The notes beneath the pieces were generated by a model that saw only the letters and a program-made list of their open reading frames with translations, was not told where the DNA came from and searched no databases. Position numbers and translations under genes: made by a program. Below are positions 8,219 to 15,799 of a stretch of DNA of 24,295 nt, piece by piece; position 1 is the first letter of the stretch, and each line of letters starts with the position of its first letter. Origin of the DNA: an uncultured Lachnospiraceae bacterium (GTDB lineage: Bacteria > Bacillota > Clostridia > Lachnospirales > Lachnospiraceae); contig CALYSH010000002.1 of assembly GCA_945485625.1 (NCBI GenBank), forward strand, positions 1 to 24,295. The letters are read 5' to 3'.

Positions 8219-8329
8219 CTCTTATTGTTCGACCTGCATCTGCAGGGTACTCGCTCAGGGAGGCACCTTCCTATAAGGGGTTGCCGTGGCTTCACAGATC
8301 CTATGTATCTCCACCACTCTGAATAAGAG
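8219..8329 (-). ncRNA. SAM-I (S-box) riboswitch aptamer
   Basis: On the minus strand the P1 stem pairs CTCTTATT (8329-8322) with AATAAGAG (8226-8219). Between them are the S-box landmarks in order: AGAGTGGTGGAGA, then GTGAAGCCACGGCAACC, then GGTGCCTCCCTGAGCGA, and a P4 hairpin CCTGCAGATGCAGG. This is the arrangement of SAM-I aptamers. Its position before metK fits feedback control: with SAM bound P1 is stable and the terminator at 8174-8198 forms. Confidence 0.95.
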
Positions 8330-8359
8330 AAACGACATATGAACTTGTACTCTACTGAC

Positions 8360-8389
8360 ATACTACTATGTCAATTCATAACTTGTCAA
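8360..8389 (-). promoter_or_regulatory. Promoter of the metK riboswitch transcript
   Basis: TTGACA (8389-8384), an 18-base spacer and TAGTAT (8365-8360) on the minus strand. The start would be near 8353, about 24 bases before P1 of the aptamer. The -35 overlaps the murA stop codon. Confidence 0.6.
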
Positions 8390-9678
8390 CCGGTTTTTAA
8401 TTTAAATTTCTGGAATTCTTTGTCATCGGTAAGCAGTTCAATCTGTGCTCCAAGGGCCTGAAGCTTTAGATGGAAATCCTCATATCCGCGCTCAATATAG
8501 TGGATATCCTCTACCGTGGTATAGCCCTCCGCTGCCAGTGCCGCAATCACCAGTGCCGCACCTGCTCTCAAATCCGGTGCGGAAATTCTGGCTCCGGTAT
8601 ATTTCTCCACACCATCAATAATTGCAGTGGTACCCTCCACCTTAATATGTGCTCCCATACGGATCAGCTCATCCACATAGCGGAAGCGGTTCTCAAAAAT
8701 CGTATCGGTCACAATACTGGTTCCCTGGGACAGGCCCAGCGCAACCGCAATCTGAGGCTGCATATCCGTAGGGAAACCGGGATAAGGCAAGGTCTTTACA
8801 TGAGTGGTTTTCAAACGTTTGGAAGCCACCACGCGCATACAGTCATCAGATTCTTCCACCTGGCAGCCGATTTCAATCAGCTTTGCCACGATGGACTCCA
8901 AGTGCTTGGGAATCACATTCTTTACAGTTATATCACCCTTGGTCACCGCTGCGGCAAACATAAAGGTACCTGCCTCAATCTGGTCCGGAATAATCGCATA
9001 CTCCGTTCCATGCAGTCTGGTAACTCCCTTAATACGAATCACATCCGTACCGGCGCCTTTAATATTGGCACCCATGCTGTTCAAGAAGTTTGCAAGGTCT
9101 ACCACATGGGGCTCCTTGGCAGCATTTTCAATAATGGTAGTACCCTCTGCCAGAGTCGCTGCCATCATGACATTGATGGTAGCACCTACACTGACACAGT
9201 CCATATAAATATGTGCACCCATGAGTCTTTCGGCTCTGGTCTTAATCAATCCGTGTTCAATCACGACCTCAGCTCCCAAAGCCTCAAACCCCTTGATATG
9301 CTGGTCGATTGCCCTGCATCCGATATCACAGCCGCCGGGCAGCGCCACTTCTGCTCTCTTATACTTACTGAGCAGCGCACCAATCAGATAATAGGATGCA
9401 CGGATTTTTTTGATATTATCATCTTCTACCACCAGATTGCTCACATTTGCGGCATTTAATACCACACTGTGGCGTCCGGTTCTCTTTTCCATCACACCGA
9501 TGTTCGCCATAGCCTTCAACAATACATTGGTATCGCGGACGTCAGGCATGTTGTCTATATATACGCTTTCGTCTGTCATAACAGATGCAGCAAGAATGGG
9601 GAGAGCAGCGTTCTTTGCGCCCCCGATCTCCACTTCACCTACCAGGGCGTTTCCGCCCTTTATTGCGTAATGTTCCAT
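8386..9678 (-). CDS. murA: UDP-N-acetylglucosamine 1-carboxyvinyltransferase
   Basis: Transfers enolpyruvate from PEP to UDP-GlcNAc, the first committed step of peptidoglycan synthesis, in the cytosol. The product is 430 aa with the EPSP-synthase-like double-barrel layout. N-terminal YAIKGGNALVGEVEIGGAKN holds the conserved GGAKN lysine. The loop LPGGCDIGCRAIDQHIKGF keeps the catalytic cysteine (about residue 117), so the enzyme should be fosfomycin-sensitive in principle. GYPTDMQ-type sequence appears as PYPGFPTDMQPQIAVALGLS, and DLRAGAALVIAALAAEG is near the C-terminus. The ATG at 9678 has AGAGGG about 9 bases upstream and is preferred over a TTG at 9705. It has its own promoter. Confidence 0.97.
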   Translation of the reverse strand: MEHYAIKGGNALVGEVEIGGAKNAALPILAASVMTDESVYIDNMPDVRDTNVLLKAMANIGVMEKRTGRHSVVLNAANVSNLVVEDDNIKKIRASYYLIGALLSKYKRAEVALPGGCDIGCRAIDQHIKGFEALGAEVVIEHGLIKTRAERLMGAHIYMDCVSVGATINVMMAATLAEGTTIIENAAKEPHVVDLANFLNSMGANIKGAGTDVIRIKGVTRLHGTEYAIIPDQIEAGTFMFAAAVTKGDITVKNVIPKHLESIVAKLIEIGCQVEESDDCMRVVASKRLKTTHVKTLPYPGFPTDMQPQIAVALGLSQGTSIVTDTIFENRFRYVDELIRMGAHIKVEGTTAIIDGVEKYTGARISAPDLRAGAALVIAALAAEGYTTVEDIHYIERGYEDFHLKLQALGAQIELLTDDKEFQKFKLKTG

Positions 9679-9759
9679 GAATAAATCCCTCTTGATTCCA
9701 GGCAAAACCGACTCGACAGAGCGTGTTTTGCACGAGTTTACACAGTTCCAGATATTGTC

Positions 9760-9788
9760 AGCATAGCATACTTTTTTCTGTTTGTAAA
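9760..9788 (-). promoter_or_regulatory. Promoter of murA
   Basis: TTTACA (9788-9783), a 17-base spacer and TATGCT (9765-9760) on the minus strand. It lies just after the stop of the M23 peptidase gene and gives an mRNA leader of about 75 bases. Confidence 0.5.
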
Positions 9789-9801
9789 CTAGATATATGC
9801 G

Positions 9802-11382
9802 CTACTTATCTAGATATAGTAGTGGATTCACGCTTACACCGTCAATCTTCATCTCAAAGTGAAGGTGAGGTCCGGATACGTTACCGGTTGCACCGGACAA
9901 ACCTATCTTCTGTCCCTGCTTTACGTAATCCCCTTTCTTCACCAGTATTTTACTCAGGTGCGCATATCTGGTCTGACGTCCATCTTCATGGTTAATGAAA
10001 ATGACATTTCCATAGCTTCCCATCCATCCCGCAAAGGATACGCTACCGCCACAGGAAGCAAATACCGCGGTACCGGTGGGTACATACCAGTCGATTGCAC
10101 GATGGTTTGTGGTCGCACCGGCAACCGGTGCCTTTCTTGAACCGTAACCGGAGGTAATTCTTCCACCGGTAATGGGCTTAATATAGGTAGGCGGAGTCTT
10201 TGTACCACGTTCAATAATCATGGGTACAGCTTCCTTCACGATCTCCTCTTTTAAAATGGTTTTCGACACCATTCTGCCATTCAGATAACTTTCCTCTGCC
10301 GCAATCTTTCGATAACCGGAGGAAGGCTGCTGTTGAACCACCGTCTTGGTAGTATACCAGGAATCATTATCAATATAGATGACATCCGCTTCGTATTCTT
10401 CCTCATAGTATCTCTGTTCTGCCCACACAACGGACAATTCCGGTTCCGGCACCGTAATCTTTAACATATCCCCAATGTGAATGGTGGAATTGATGTCCTT
10501 CAGCAGGTCACTGTTCATCTCCACAATTTTATCCATGGGAATCTCCACCTTTTTTGAAATACGGGTCAGGGTGTCTCCTGCCACCACTTCATAAAGGGAC
10601 GGAACCTCCTGCTCCTTGATGACCTGCTCCGTTGCGACCTCCACCGGTGTCAATTGATTCATAGGCAGGTACGCCTCCACAATTTCAACTTTCTCGGCGA
10701 AGTCCATATACTGCTTACCATAATGGAAGTCATCAAAACCCTTCTCCATCTGGTCTTCATCCAGTTCCCCTACAGCATTAAGTACTTCCTGAACACCGGC
10801 TTCCATATTTTTCCCTGTGGATACCTCCGGTTCCTTCTCCAGCTTGTACACCTGTGTAGTCAACAGGTTGAATTCACGGTTGGTATCCTGTACCAAATCT
10901 ACCTCAAAACGATTTTCACCATCGTATTGATCGATTGCAGTCTGAAGGAGTTGTTTTACCTCTTCCTTGCTGGCAAGGTTCACCATATACTCCTGAACCT
11001 TCACGGTGTAGGATAAATTCAGTGTTGTCTGAATGCTCTCATACAACACCTGTTCCATTCTGCTTACAACCTGGCGTTCATCATCAATCACCTTCTCCGT
11101 TACCTGACGCCCCTTAACGCTTAAATCCGCTTCCATAAAGGTAAGGCCCTCACGAAGAGAGGATACATTTCTTCTGGCCTTTCGAAGCATATCCTCTGCC
11201 TGCTCCGGTTGCTCAATCACACCAACTTCCTCACCGTTCAGTGAAACATAGTAAACCATTTCGTATACCGGCTCCTCCTGCATTTTGCCCTGAAGGAAAA
11301 GAAGGCACACAAACAATGTAATCAATGTAAACTTAATATGTGTATAATTTAAAAATTTATTTTTCCTCTTATTATTTTCCAT
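9802..11382 (-). CDS. Membrane-anchored LysM/G5/M23-family peptidase
   Basis: A 526-aa cell-wall enzyme or regulator. A single membrane segment (about residues 16-32, FTLITLFVCLLFL) anchors it with the bulk outside. A roughly 200-residue unassigned helical region follows, then a LysM domain (about 262-308, VVAGDTLTRISKKVEIPMDK), a G5-like segment (about 317-394), and a C-terminal M23 domain (about 406-523). The zinc-site residues are present: NHRAID gives H427 and D431, YAHLS gives H475, and GPHLHFE gives H506 and H508. It is therefore probably an active endopeptidase cutting peptide cross-links. The ATG at 11382 follows GAGG by 6 bases. It begins 26 bases after the flavin reductase gene. Confidence 0.92.
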   Translation of the reverse strand: MENNKRKNKFLNYTHIKFTLITLFVCLLFLQGKMQEEPVYEMVYYVSLNGEEVGVIEQPEQAEDMLRKARRNVSSLREGLTFMEADLSVKGRQVTEKVIDDERQVVSRMEQVLYESIQTTLNLSYTVKVQEYMVNLASKEEVKQLLQTAIDQYDGENRFEVDLVQDTNREFNLLTTQVYKLEKEPEVSTGKNMEAGVQEVLNAVGELDEDQMEKGFDDFHYGKQYMDFAEKVEIVEAYLPMNQLTPVEVATEQVIKEQEVPSLYEVVAGDTLTRISKKVEIPMDKIVEMNSDLLKDINSTIHIGDMLKITVPEPELSVVWAEQRYYEEEYEADVIYIDNDSWYTTKTVVQQQPSSGYRKIAAEESYLNGRMVSKTILKEEIVKEAVPMIIERGTKTPPTYIKPITGGRITSGYGSRKAPVAGATTNHRAIDWYVPTGTAVFASCGGSVSFAGWMGSYGNVIFINHEDGRQTRYAHLSKILVKKGDYVKQGQKIGLSGATGNVSGPHLHFEMKIDGVSVNPLLYLDK

Positions 11383-11408
11383 GAAATGCCTCAAAAAATC
11401 AAACTACC

Positions 11409-11987
11409 TTATTTTTCTTTTTTGCGGACGCTGTATCCAAAGGTTCCCAGCTGCTCTCCACAACACAAATATGCTCCGTGTGAGTATACAATGGGATCTG
11501 CCTGTTCCAGATGAAATCGGTTCTTATCATCCATGTAGCGTTCATCCGCCTGTACTGCCACTACTTCCGCCAGAAACATATCGTGAGTTCCGAGATGCTT
11601 TACCTCAGTTACCTTACACTCAATGCTTACCGGACTTTCTCCAATCAGGGGAGCCTTTACCTTTGACGCCGGCATGGCTGTCAATCCCAGCTCCTTGAAT
11701 TTATCAATATCCCTGCCGCTCTTTACGCCACAGTAATCCGTAGCAAAAGCAAGCTCCTTCGTTGCCAGATTAATAACAAACTCACCTGTCTCCTGAATCA
11801 TTTGATAGGAATAGCGTTCCGGACGCACAGAAATAGACACCATCGGAGGATCACTACAAACGGTGCCTGTCCAGGCTACCGTGATGATGTTCTTCTTCCC
11901 GCTTCCATCCGCCACGGAAACCATTACCACCGGCAACGGATACAGCATGTTACCGGGCTTCCATATCTGCTTTTTATATTCGGCCAT
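11409..11987 (-). CDS. Flavin reductase family protein (FMN-binding split barrel)
   Basis: The 192-aa product matches the flavin reductase-like / flavoredoxin family, which binds FMN and passes electrons in the cytosol. Seen: KPGNMLYPLPVVMVSVADGS, then NIITVAWTGTVCSDPPMVSI, which is the family's FMN-contacting strand pattern, and ISVRPERYSYQMIQETGEFV. HLGTHDMFLAEVVAVQADE lies in the C-terminal half. GAGG lies 8 bases before the ATG. It begins 20 bases after the stop of the coiled-coil gene and precedes the M23 gene by 26 bases, so the three may be cotranscribed, although no functional link is obvious. The electron partner and true substrate cannot be told from sequence. Confidence 0.9.
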   Translation of the reverse strand: MAEYKKQIWKPGNMLYPLPVVMVSVADGSGKKNIITVAWTGTVCSDPPMVSISVRPERYSYQMIQETGEFVINLATKELAFATDYCGVKSGRDIDKFKELGLTAMPASKVKAPLIGESPVSIECKVTEVKHLGTHDMFLAEVVAVQADERYMDDKNRFHLEQADPIVYSHGAYLCCGEQLGTFGYSVRKKEK

Positions 11988-12007
11988 ACTTATTTCCTCA
12001 ATTCAAA

Positions 12008-12577
12008 CTAAAACACCTTCAATACCGATAAAACCTGAAGGATTACTCCCAGCACCGCTGCACCCATAGCGATAGTGCTCATAAGCTTTGCCTTCTGCAC
12101 CTCATCACGTACTGTCTTCATCTCATCCGCCTGGGCAATAATCTGTTTACTGCTCTCCTCAACGACTACGGCCTGAACGTTCCGGTACACCTTTACACAT
12201 TCCTTGTGCACACTTTCCCTGGTATTCTGAAATTTCTCGTCCAGCATTCCCGGAATCCCTTCAATCTTCTCATCCAGTTTATCATCATTTCTGGCTTCCA
12301 GCTTGCTGTCCAGACGGCCTTCAATCACGCCGGGAAGCTCACTAAACTTCATATCAATCAATCTTCTCAGGCGGTCCAGATTCTCATCAATTTCAGGCAC
12401 ATTGTTCATCTTGCGCTCCATCAGTTCGGAAAGGGCCTTCACCTGATCAATGCACTCCTGATAATCCTTCACCTGTTCCTTTAATGTATCCATTTCCTCG
12501 GCATCTGCCGCTAAATTCCCCCGGATGATTTCCTGTGCTGTCAGCTTTTGTGCAAGCTTATCCATAAATGTATCCAT
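12008..12577 (-). CDS. Coiled-coil protein with C-terminal membrane anchor, unknown function
   Basis: I do not recognise the family. The 189-aa product is strongly charged and helical (EEMDTLKEQVKDYQECIDQV, LSELMERKMNNVPEIDENLD), with heptad-like spacing over about residues 20-160. It ends in one hydrophobic segment, MGAAVLGVILQVLSVLKVF, at the very C-terminus, so it is probably tail-anchored with the coiled coil in the cytosol. The ATG at 12577 has GGAGGAG 5 bases upstream, a very strong site; the upstream ATG at 12595 would lie before that site and is rejected. It could be a scaffold or structural protein. Followed 20 bases later by the flavin reductase gene. Confidence 0.8.
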   Translation of the reverse strand: MDTFMDKLAQKLTAQEIIRGNLAADAEEMDTLKEQVKDYQECIDQVKALSELMERKMNNVPEIDENLDRLRRLIDMKFSELPGVIEGRLDSKLEARNDDKLDEKIEGIPGMLDEKFQNTRESVHKECVKVYRNVQAVVVEESSKQIIAQADEMKTVRDEVQKAKLMSTIAMGAAVLGVILQVLSVLKVF

Positions 12578-12605
12578 TACTTCTCCTCCAGGCATCGTAC
12601 CTATT

Positions 12606-12704
12606 TCACTCCTTACCTAAATCGTATTTACATAACATTTCCGAAACTCCAAAATATTCGTGACCGCAGAACAAGGTCCTTTCGAAATCGAGAATCGCCA
12701 TCAT
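12606..12704 (-). CDS. Candidate 32-aa small protein
   Basis: An open frame between the alarmone synthetase and the coiled-coil gene, starting MMAILDFERTLFCGHEYFGV and ending DLGKE. GGAAAG lies 8 bases before the ATG. The sequence has protein-like composition with two cysteines. Against it: a good promoter (-10 at 12703-12708) overlaps its start codon, so mRNA from that promoter would lack the first codons. Only read-through from upstream could translate it whole. Confidence 0.25.
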   Translation of the reverse strand: MMAILDFERTLFCGHEYFGVSEMLCKYDLGKE

Positions 12705-12731
12705 TTTAGCATCTTTCCGATTACAATACAA
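12703..12731 (-). promoter_or_regulatory. Promoter of the coiled-coil/flavin reductase/M23 group
   Basis: TTGTAT (12731-12726), a 17-base spacer and TAAAAT (12708-12703) with an upstream TG (extended -10), on the minus strand. It starts 5 bases after the end of the alarmone synthetase gene and gives a leader of about 120 bases. Confidence 0.5.
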
Positions 12732-12735
12732 CAAT

Positions 12736-13383
12736 TTATTCCCGCCCGGTCTGCTGACTGATCGACAAAATCTCCTCATTCAACGACAGCATCCTTGCAT
12801 CCAGGTCAGCCACCAGCTTTGCACATTCCACCAGCTCACTCTTAATATGTGCCGGGGCATCCCCTTCGAATTTGTAATGAATCTTGTGTTCCAGGCTGGC
12901 CCAGAAATCCATGGCAACCGTACGCATCTGGATTTCTACCTTGGTATCCACAATACGGTCCGACAGATATACCGGAACAGTCACAATCATATGATAGCTC
13001 TTATATCCACTGGCCTTGGGATAGGTAATATAGTCCTTCACGGTCAAGACCTTAATATCCTTCTGATCACTGATCATATCTACAATACGGAAGATATCCG
13101 AAGTAAAGGAACAGATGATACGGATTCCCGCGATATCATTCACATGTTTAATCATATTGTCGATCGTGGACTCATAACCATTTCTCTTCAGCTTCTTTAC
13201 AATGCTCTCCGGCGTCTTAATTCTTGCCTTAATATGTTCAATGGGGTTATACTGATGGACGTGCTGAAATTCATCGTTTAAGATTTCCATCTTTGTCTGT
13301 ACCTGTCTCAGTGCAGCATTGTACACCAATTGCACCTCATTCCAGCTGTCAATCCCCTCATCCAATATGTATCCAAGTTCCAT
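12736..13383 (-). CDS. Small alarmone synthetase ((p)ppGpp synthetase, RelA/SpoT domain)
   Basis: Transfers pyrophosphate from ATP to GDP or GTP to make (p)ppGpp, the stringent-response signal, in the cytosol. The 215-aa product has only the synthetase domain, with no hydrolase, TGS or ACT domain, as in RelP/RelQ enzymes. Seen: EHIKARIKTPESIVKKLKR, VNDIAGIRIICSFTSDIF, YPKASGYKSYHMIVTVPV and VEIQMRTVAMDFWASLEHKI, the substrate-binding blocks of the family, followed by a helical tail. AAGGAG lies 5 bases before the ATG at 13383; the longer frame to 13512 covers the promoter region and is rejected. Length and tail resemble RelQ more than RelP, but the subtype is not certain. Confidence 0.93.
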   Translation of the reverse strand: MELGYILDEGIDSWNEVQLVYNAALRQVQTKMEILNDEFQHVHQYNPIEHIKARIKTPESIVKKLKRNGYESTIDNMIKHVNDIAGIRIICSFTSDIFRIVDMISDQKDIKVLTVKDYITYPKASGYKSYHMIVTVPVYLSDRIVDTKVEIQMRTVAMDFWASLEHKIHYKFEGDAPAHIKSELVECAKLVADLDARMLSLNEEILSISQQTGRE

Positions 13384-13473
13384 TATTGCTCCTTCATGTC
13401 CCATCCGCCCCATCGGTTCTGAGGCCAACAGACTCTTATAAATCCATGTGCTTCCCCACGGCAACACATACCT

Positions 13474-13479
13474 ATTGTA
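13474..13479 (-). promoter_or_regulatory. Extended -10 promoter of the alarmone synthetase gene
   Basis: The minus strand reads TGTTACAAT (TGn plus TACAAT) about 90 bases before the ATG. The -35 region is weak. The rest of the roughly 300-base gap between this gene and the plus-strand gene at 13685 holds only this and the divergent promoter at 13622-13651; I see nothing else in it. Confidence 0.45.
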
Positions 13480-13621
13480 ACACAAGTTCCCCCGAAAATG
13501 TAGGCTTTTCACTTATTTTTCACGAATTCTTTATAATCCGTCCTCCCCATACCATACCTTGTGTTTGAAAACTCACACCCTCTATATATATGACGCTTTT
13601 GTGCCAAAGATTCCGAATTTT

Positions 13622-13651
13622 TTGTACAGGGACCGGAAAAGATGCTATAAT
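13622..13651 (+). promoter_or_regulatory. Promoter of the 88-aa protein gene
   Basis: TTGTAC (13622-13627), an 18-base spacer and TATAAT (13646-13651) preceded by TGC, giving an extended consensus -10. It lies 34 bases before the start codon. Confidence 0.7.
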
Positions 13652-13684
13652 GGACAGAAAAGACAATATAGAAGGAGGCGTCTC

Positions 13685-13951
13685 ATGTTTCGTTTGTGGG
13701 CAAGAACCTTTCGGGACAATCACATGCTTAAGGATACCTGCATATGTGACGATACTGCAGACACCCGAACACACAAAGTATTTCGGGCATTGGAAAAAAT
13801 ATGCAATGAGTTTGATCTGGGCAAACCTATCTGGCTGGACAAAACCATCCGTGATTTCAAACGTCATGGAAAAGCACGCTTCACCCAGGACAATTTCATA
13901 GAAGTCATTGAATTTGATTATCTGGAAATACAGGTGATAGAAGAAGACTAA
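13685..13951 (+). CDS. Conserved-looking 88-aa protein, unknown function
   Basis: Not recognised. The ATG at 13685 follows GAAGGAGG by 6 bases, behind a clear extended -10 promoter, so expression is well supported. The product starts MFRLWARTFRDNHMLKDTCI and has alternating basic and acidic stretches (THKVFRALEKICNEFDLGKP, IRDFKRHGKARFTQD) and a very acidic end (EIQVIEED). It has no membrane segment or signal peptide. The CICDD near residue 20 has two cysteines, but there is no complete zinc motif. It is the first of two plus-strand genes, but the next has its own promoter. Confidence 0.8.
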   Translation: MFRLWARTFRDNHMLKDTCICDDTADTRTHKVFRALEKICNEFDLGKPIWLDKTIRDFKRHGKARFTQDNFIEVIEFDYLEIQVIEED

Positions 13952-13958
13952 AAAAACA

Positions 13959-13987
13959 TTGACAAATCATTTTTCCTGCTATAGTAT
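13959..13987 (+). promoter_or_regulatory. Promoter of the hemolysin III family gene
   Basis: TTGACA (13959-13964), a 17-base spacer and TAGTAT (13982-13987). The -10 forms the left arm of an inverted repeat, TAGTATT (13982-13988) with AATACTA (14005-14011), and GTAGT/ACTAC arms lie at 13996-14012. This arrangement suggests an operator covering the start point. Confidence 0.65.
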
Positions 13988-14067
13988 TATGTCATGTAGT
14001 TTTGAATACTACTTGTTGTGTTTGCATATAACTATCATGTGATGATATAAACAGGAGGATGATTGTC

Positions 14068-14718
14068 ATGCAGATTACGATACGAGAACCCGGCAGTGCC
14101 ATTACACACTTTATTGCCATGATGATGGCAGTTTTTGCTTCTGTCCCGCTATTGGTTAAGGCCGGACTTGATTCCGGCACCAGAAATTTCTTTGCCATGG
14201 CTGTTTTTATGGGAAGCATGATTTTATTATACGCTGCAAGCGCCACCTACCACAGCGTGGATTTGAGCGGAAAAGAACTGAAGATTTTTAAACGGATAGA
14301 CCATATGATGATTTTTGTGCTGATCGCAGGCTCCTATACTCCGGTCTGCCTGATTATTCTTGGAGGAAAACTGGGCTACTCCCTTCTGGCTCTGGTTTGG
14401 GGTATTGCCCTGATAGGGATGCTCATAAAAGCCTTCTGGGTAACCTGTCCGAAATGGTTTTCTTCCGTGATTTATATTGCCATGGGCTGGGTAGTGGTAT
14501 TCGCCTTCGGTCCCCTGGTTCATTCCCTGACCACTCCCGCATTCCTGTGGCTGCTGGCAGGCGGAATCATCTACACCATCGGAGGAATCATTTACGCATT
14601 AAAATTACCGTTATTCAATTCCCTTCATAAAACATTTGGTTCCCACGAAATCTTCCACCTGTTTGTCATGGGCGGAAGTGTCTGCCACTTTATCTTTATG
14701 TACTGTTATGTAGCTTAA
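14068..14718 (+). CDS. Hemolysin III family membrane protein (YqfA/HlyIII, PAQR-like)
   Basis: A 216-aa seven-helix integral membrane protein of the HlyIII/PAQR group; bacterial members are probable metal-dependent membrane hydrolases or lipid-homeostasis factors despite the name. The conserved polar residues are present: SATYHSV (Ser and His) after helix 2, FKRIDHMMIFVLIAGSYTP (Asp-His) at helix 3, and HEIFHLFVMGGSVCHF at the C-terminus, giving the His residues of the metal site. The ATG at 14068 lies 9 bases after AGGAGG; the ATG at 14059 directly abuts it and is too close. It has its own promoter and ends at a strong terminator. Confidence 0.92.
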   Translation: MQITIREPGSAITHFIAMMMAVFASVPLLVKAGLDSGTRNFFAMAVFMGSMILLYAASATYHSVDLSGKELKIFKRIDHMMIFVLIAGSYTPVCLIILGGKLGYSLLALVWGIALIGMLIKAFWVTCPKWFSSVIYIAMGWVVVFAFGPLVHSLTTPAFLWLLAGGIIYTIGGIIYALKLPLFNSLHKTFGSHEIFHLFVMGGSVCHFIFMYCYVA

Positions 14719-14726
14719 ATCAACAA

Positions 14727-14757
14727 GGGCGTGCTCTTTCGAGCACGCCCTCTTTTT
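14727..14757 (+). terminator. Strong intrinsic terminator after the hemolysin III gene
   Basis: A perfect 10-bp stem GGGCGTGCTC (14727-14736) with GAGCACGCCC (14741-14750) and a TTTC tetraloop is followed by TCTTTTTT. Because galE converges on it from the other side, 14 bases past its stop, the hairpin may also act on the galE transcript, although the T run on that side is poor. Confidence 0.9.
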
Positions 14758-14763
14758 TCCCTT

Positions 14764-15780
14764 CTATTCATCATAGCCGTTTGGATTATTCTTCTGCCAT
14801 CTCCAGGAATCCTCACACATTTCCCGGATACCATATTTCGCTTCCCAGCCAAGCTCCTCCTTTGCAAGGGATGCATCTGCATAACAGCTGTCAATATCTC
14901 CCGCGCGTCTGGGCTTGATACTGTAGGGAATCTTCACTCCCGTAGCATCCTCAAAGTTCTTCACCACATCCAACACACTGTAGCCCACGCCCGTTCCCAG
15001 GTTATAAATCTTTAACCCTGCATTTTCTTCAATCTTTTTCAAAGCCTTTACATGTCCCTGTGCCAGATCCACTACATGGATGTAATCACGGACACCGGTA
15101 CCGTCATGGGTATTGTAATCATTACCAAATACGCCAAGCTCCTGTCTCTTCCCAACAGCCACCTGCGTAATATAAGGCATCAGGTTGTTTGGAATACCAT
15201 TGGGATTCTCCCCGATGGTTCCGCTCTTATGTGCGCCGATGGGATTGAAGTAACGCAGCAGGATGACATTCCATTCCGGGTCTGCCTTCTGAATATCGGA
15301 CAAAATCTGCTCCAGCATGGACTTGGTCCAGCCGTAAGGGTTGGTACACTGTCCCTTGGGGCACTCCTCGGTAATAGGAATGAATGCAGGATTACCGTAA
15401 ACGGTAGCGCTGGAAGAAAAGATGATATTCTTCACATTATGCTTCCGCATCACATCCACCAGTGTCAGGGTACCTGCAATATTGTTCTCATAATATTCCC
15501 AGGGTTTTTCCACGGATTCCCCCACTGCCTTCAGCCCGGCGAAATGAATCACCGCACCAATCTCCTGCTCGGAGAAAATCTGTTCCAAAGCCTCTCTATC
15601 CAAAATGTCTGCCTTGTAGAACGGCACCGCCTTACCGGTAATCTTCTGAACACGCTCCAGGGATTTCTCACTGGAATTGCTCAGGTTGTCCATGACCACC
15701 ACATCATATCCTGCTTCCTGCAGCTCCACCACCGTATGGCTTCCGATAAAGCCCGCGCCACCTGTAACCAGTATCTTCAT
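14764..15780 (-). CDS. galE: UDP-glucose 4-epimerase
   Basis: Interconverts UDP-glucose and UDP-galactose (and in many enzymes the N-acetyl forms) with bound NAD, in the cytosol. The 338-aa product has the GalE length. It is an extended short-chain dehydrogenase: Rossmann motif MKILVTGGAGFIGSHTVVEL at 1-20, SSSATVYG with the catalytic Ser/Thr, and NPYGWTKSMLEQIL with the YxxxK pair. The substrate-side markers LRYFNPIGAHKSG and GVRDYIHVVDLAQGHV are present. It begins 19 bases after the pyrophosphorylase gene, so the pair forms an operon for UDP-sugar supply. The ribosome binding site AAAGGG is moderate. Confidence 0.97.
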   Translation of the reverse strand: MKILVTGGAGFIGSHTVVELQEAGYDVVVMDNLSNSSEKSLERVQKITGKAVPFYKADILDREALEQIFSEQEIGAVIHFAGLKAVGESVEKPWEYYENNIAGTLTLVDVMRKHNVKNIIFSSSATVYGNPAFIPITEECPKGQCTNPYGWTKSMLEQILSDIQKADPEWNVILLRYFNPIGAHKSGTIGENPNGIPNNLMPYITQVAVGKRQELGVFGNDYNTHDGTGVRDYIHVVDLAQGHVKALKKIEENAGLKIYNLGTGVGYSVLDVVKNFEDATGVKIPYSIKPRRAGDIDSCYADASLAKEELGWEAKYGIREMCEDSWRWQKNNPNGYDE

Positions 15781-15799
15781 ATTCTTTCGCCCTTTCCGC

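Noticed and set aside
8470..9459. A 329-codon open frame on the plus strand inside murA
   Set aside because: Antisense to murA with no recognisable domain; murA itself is certain.
13520..13867. A 115-codon minus-strand frame across the divergent promoter region
   Set aside because: It overlaps the promoter and coding sequence of the well-supported 88-aa plus-strand gene and has no ribosome binding site.
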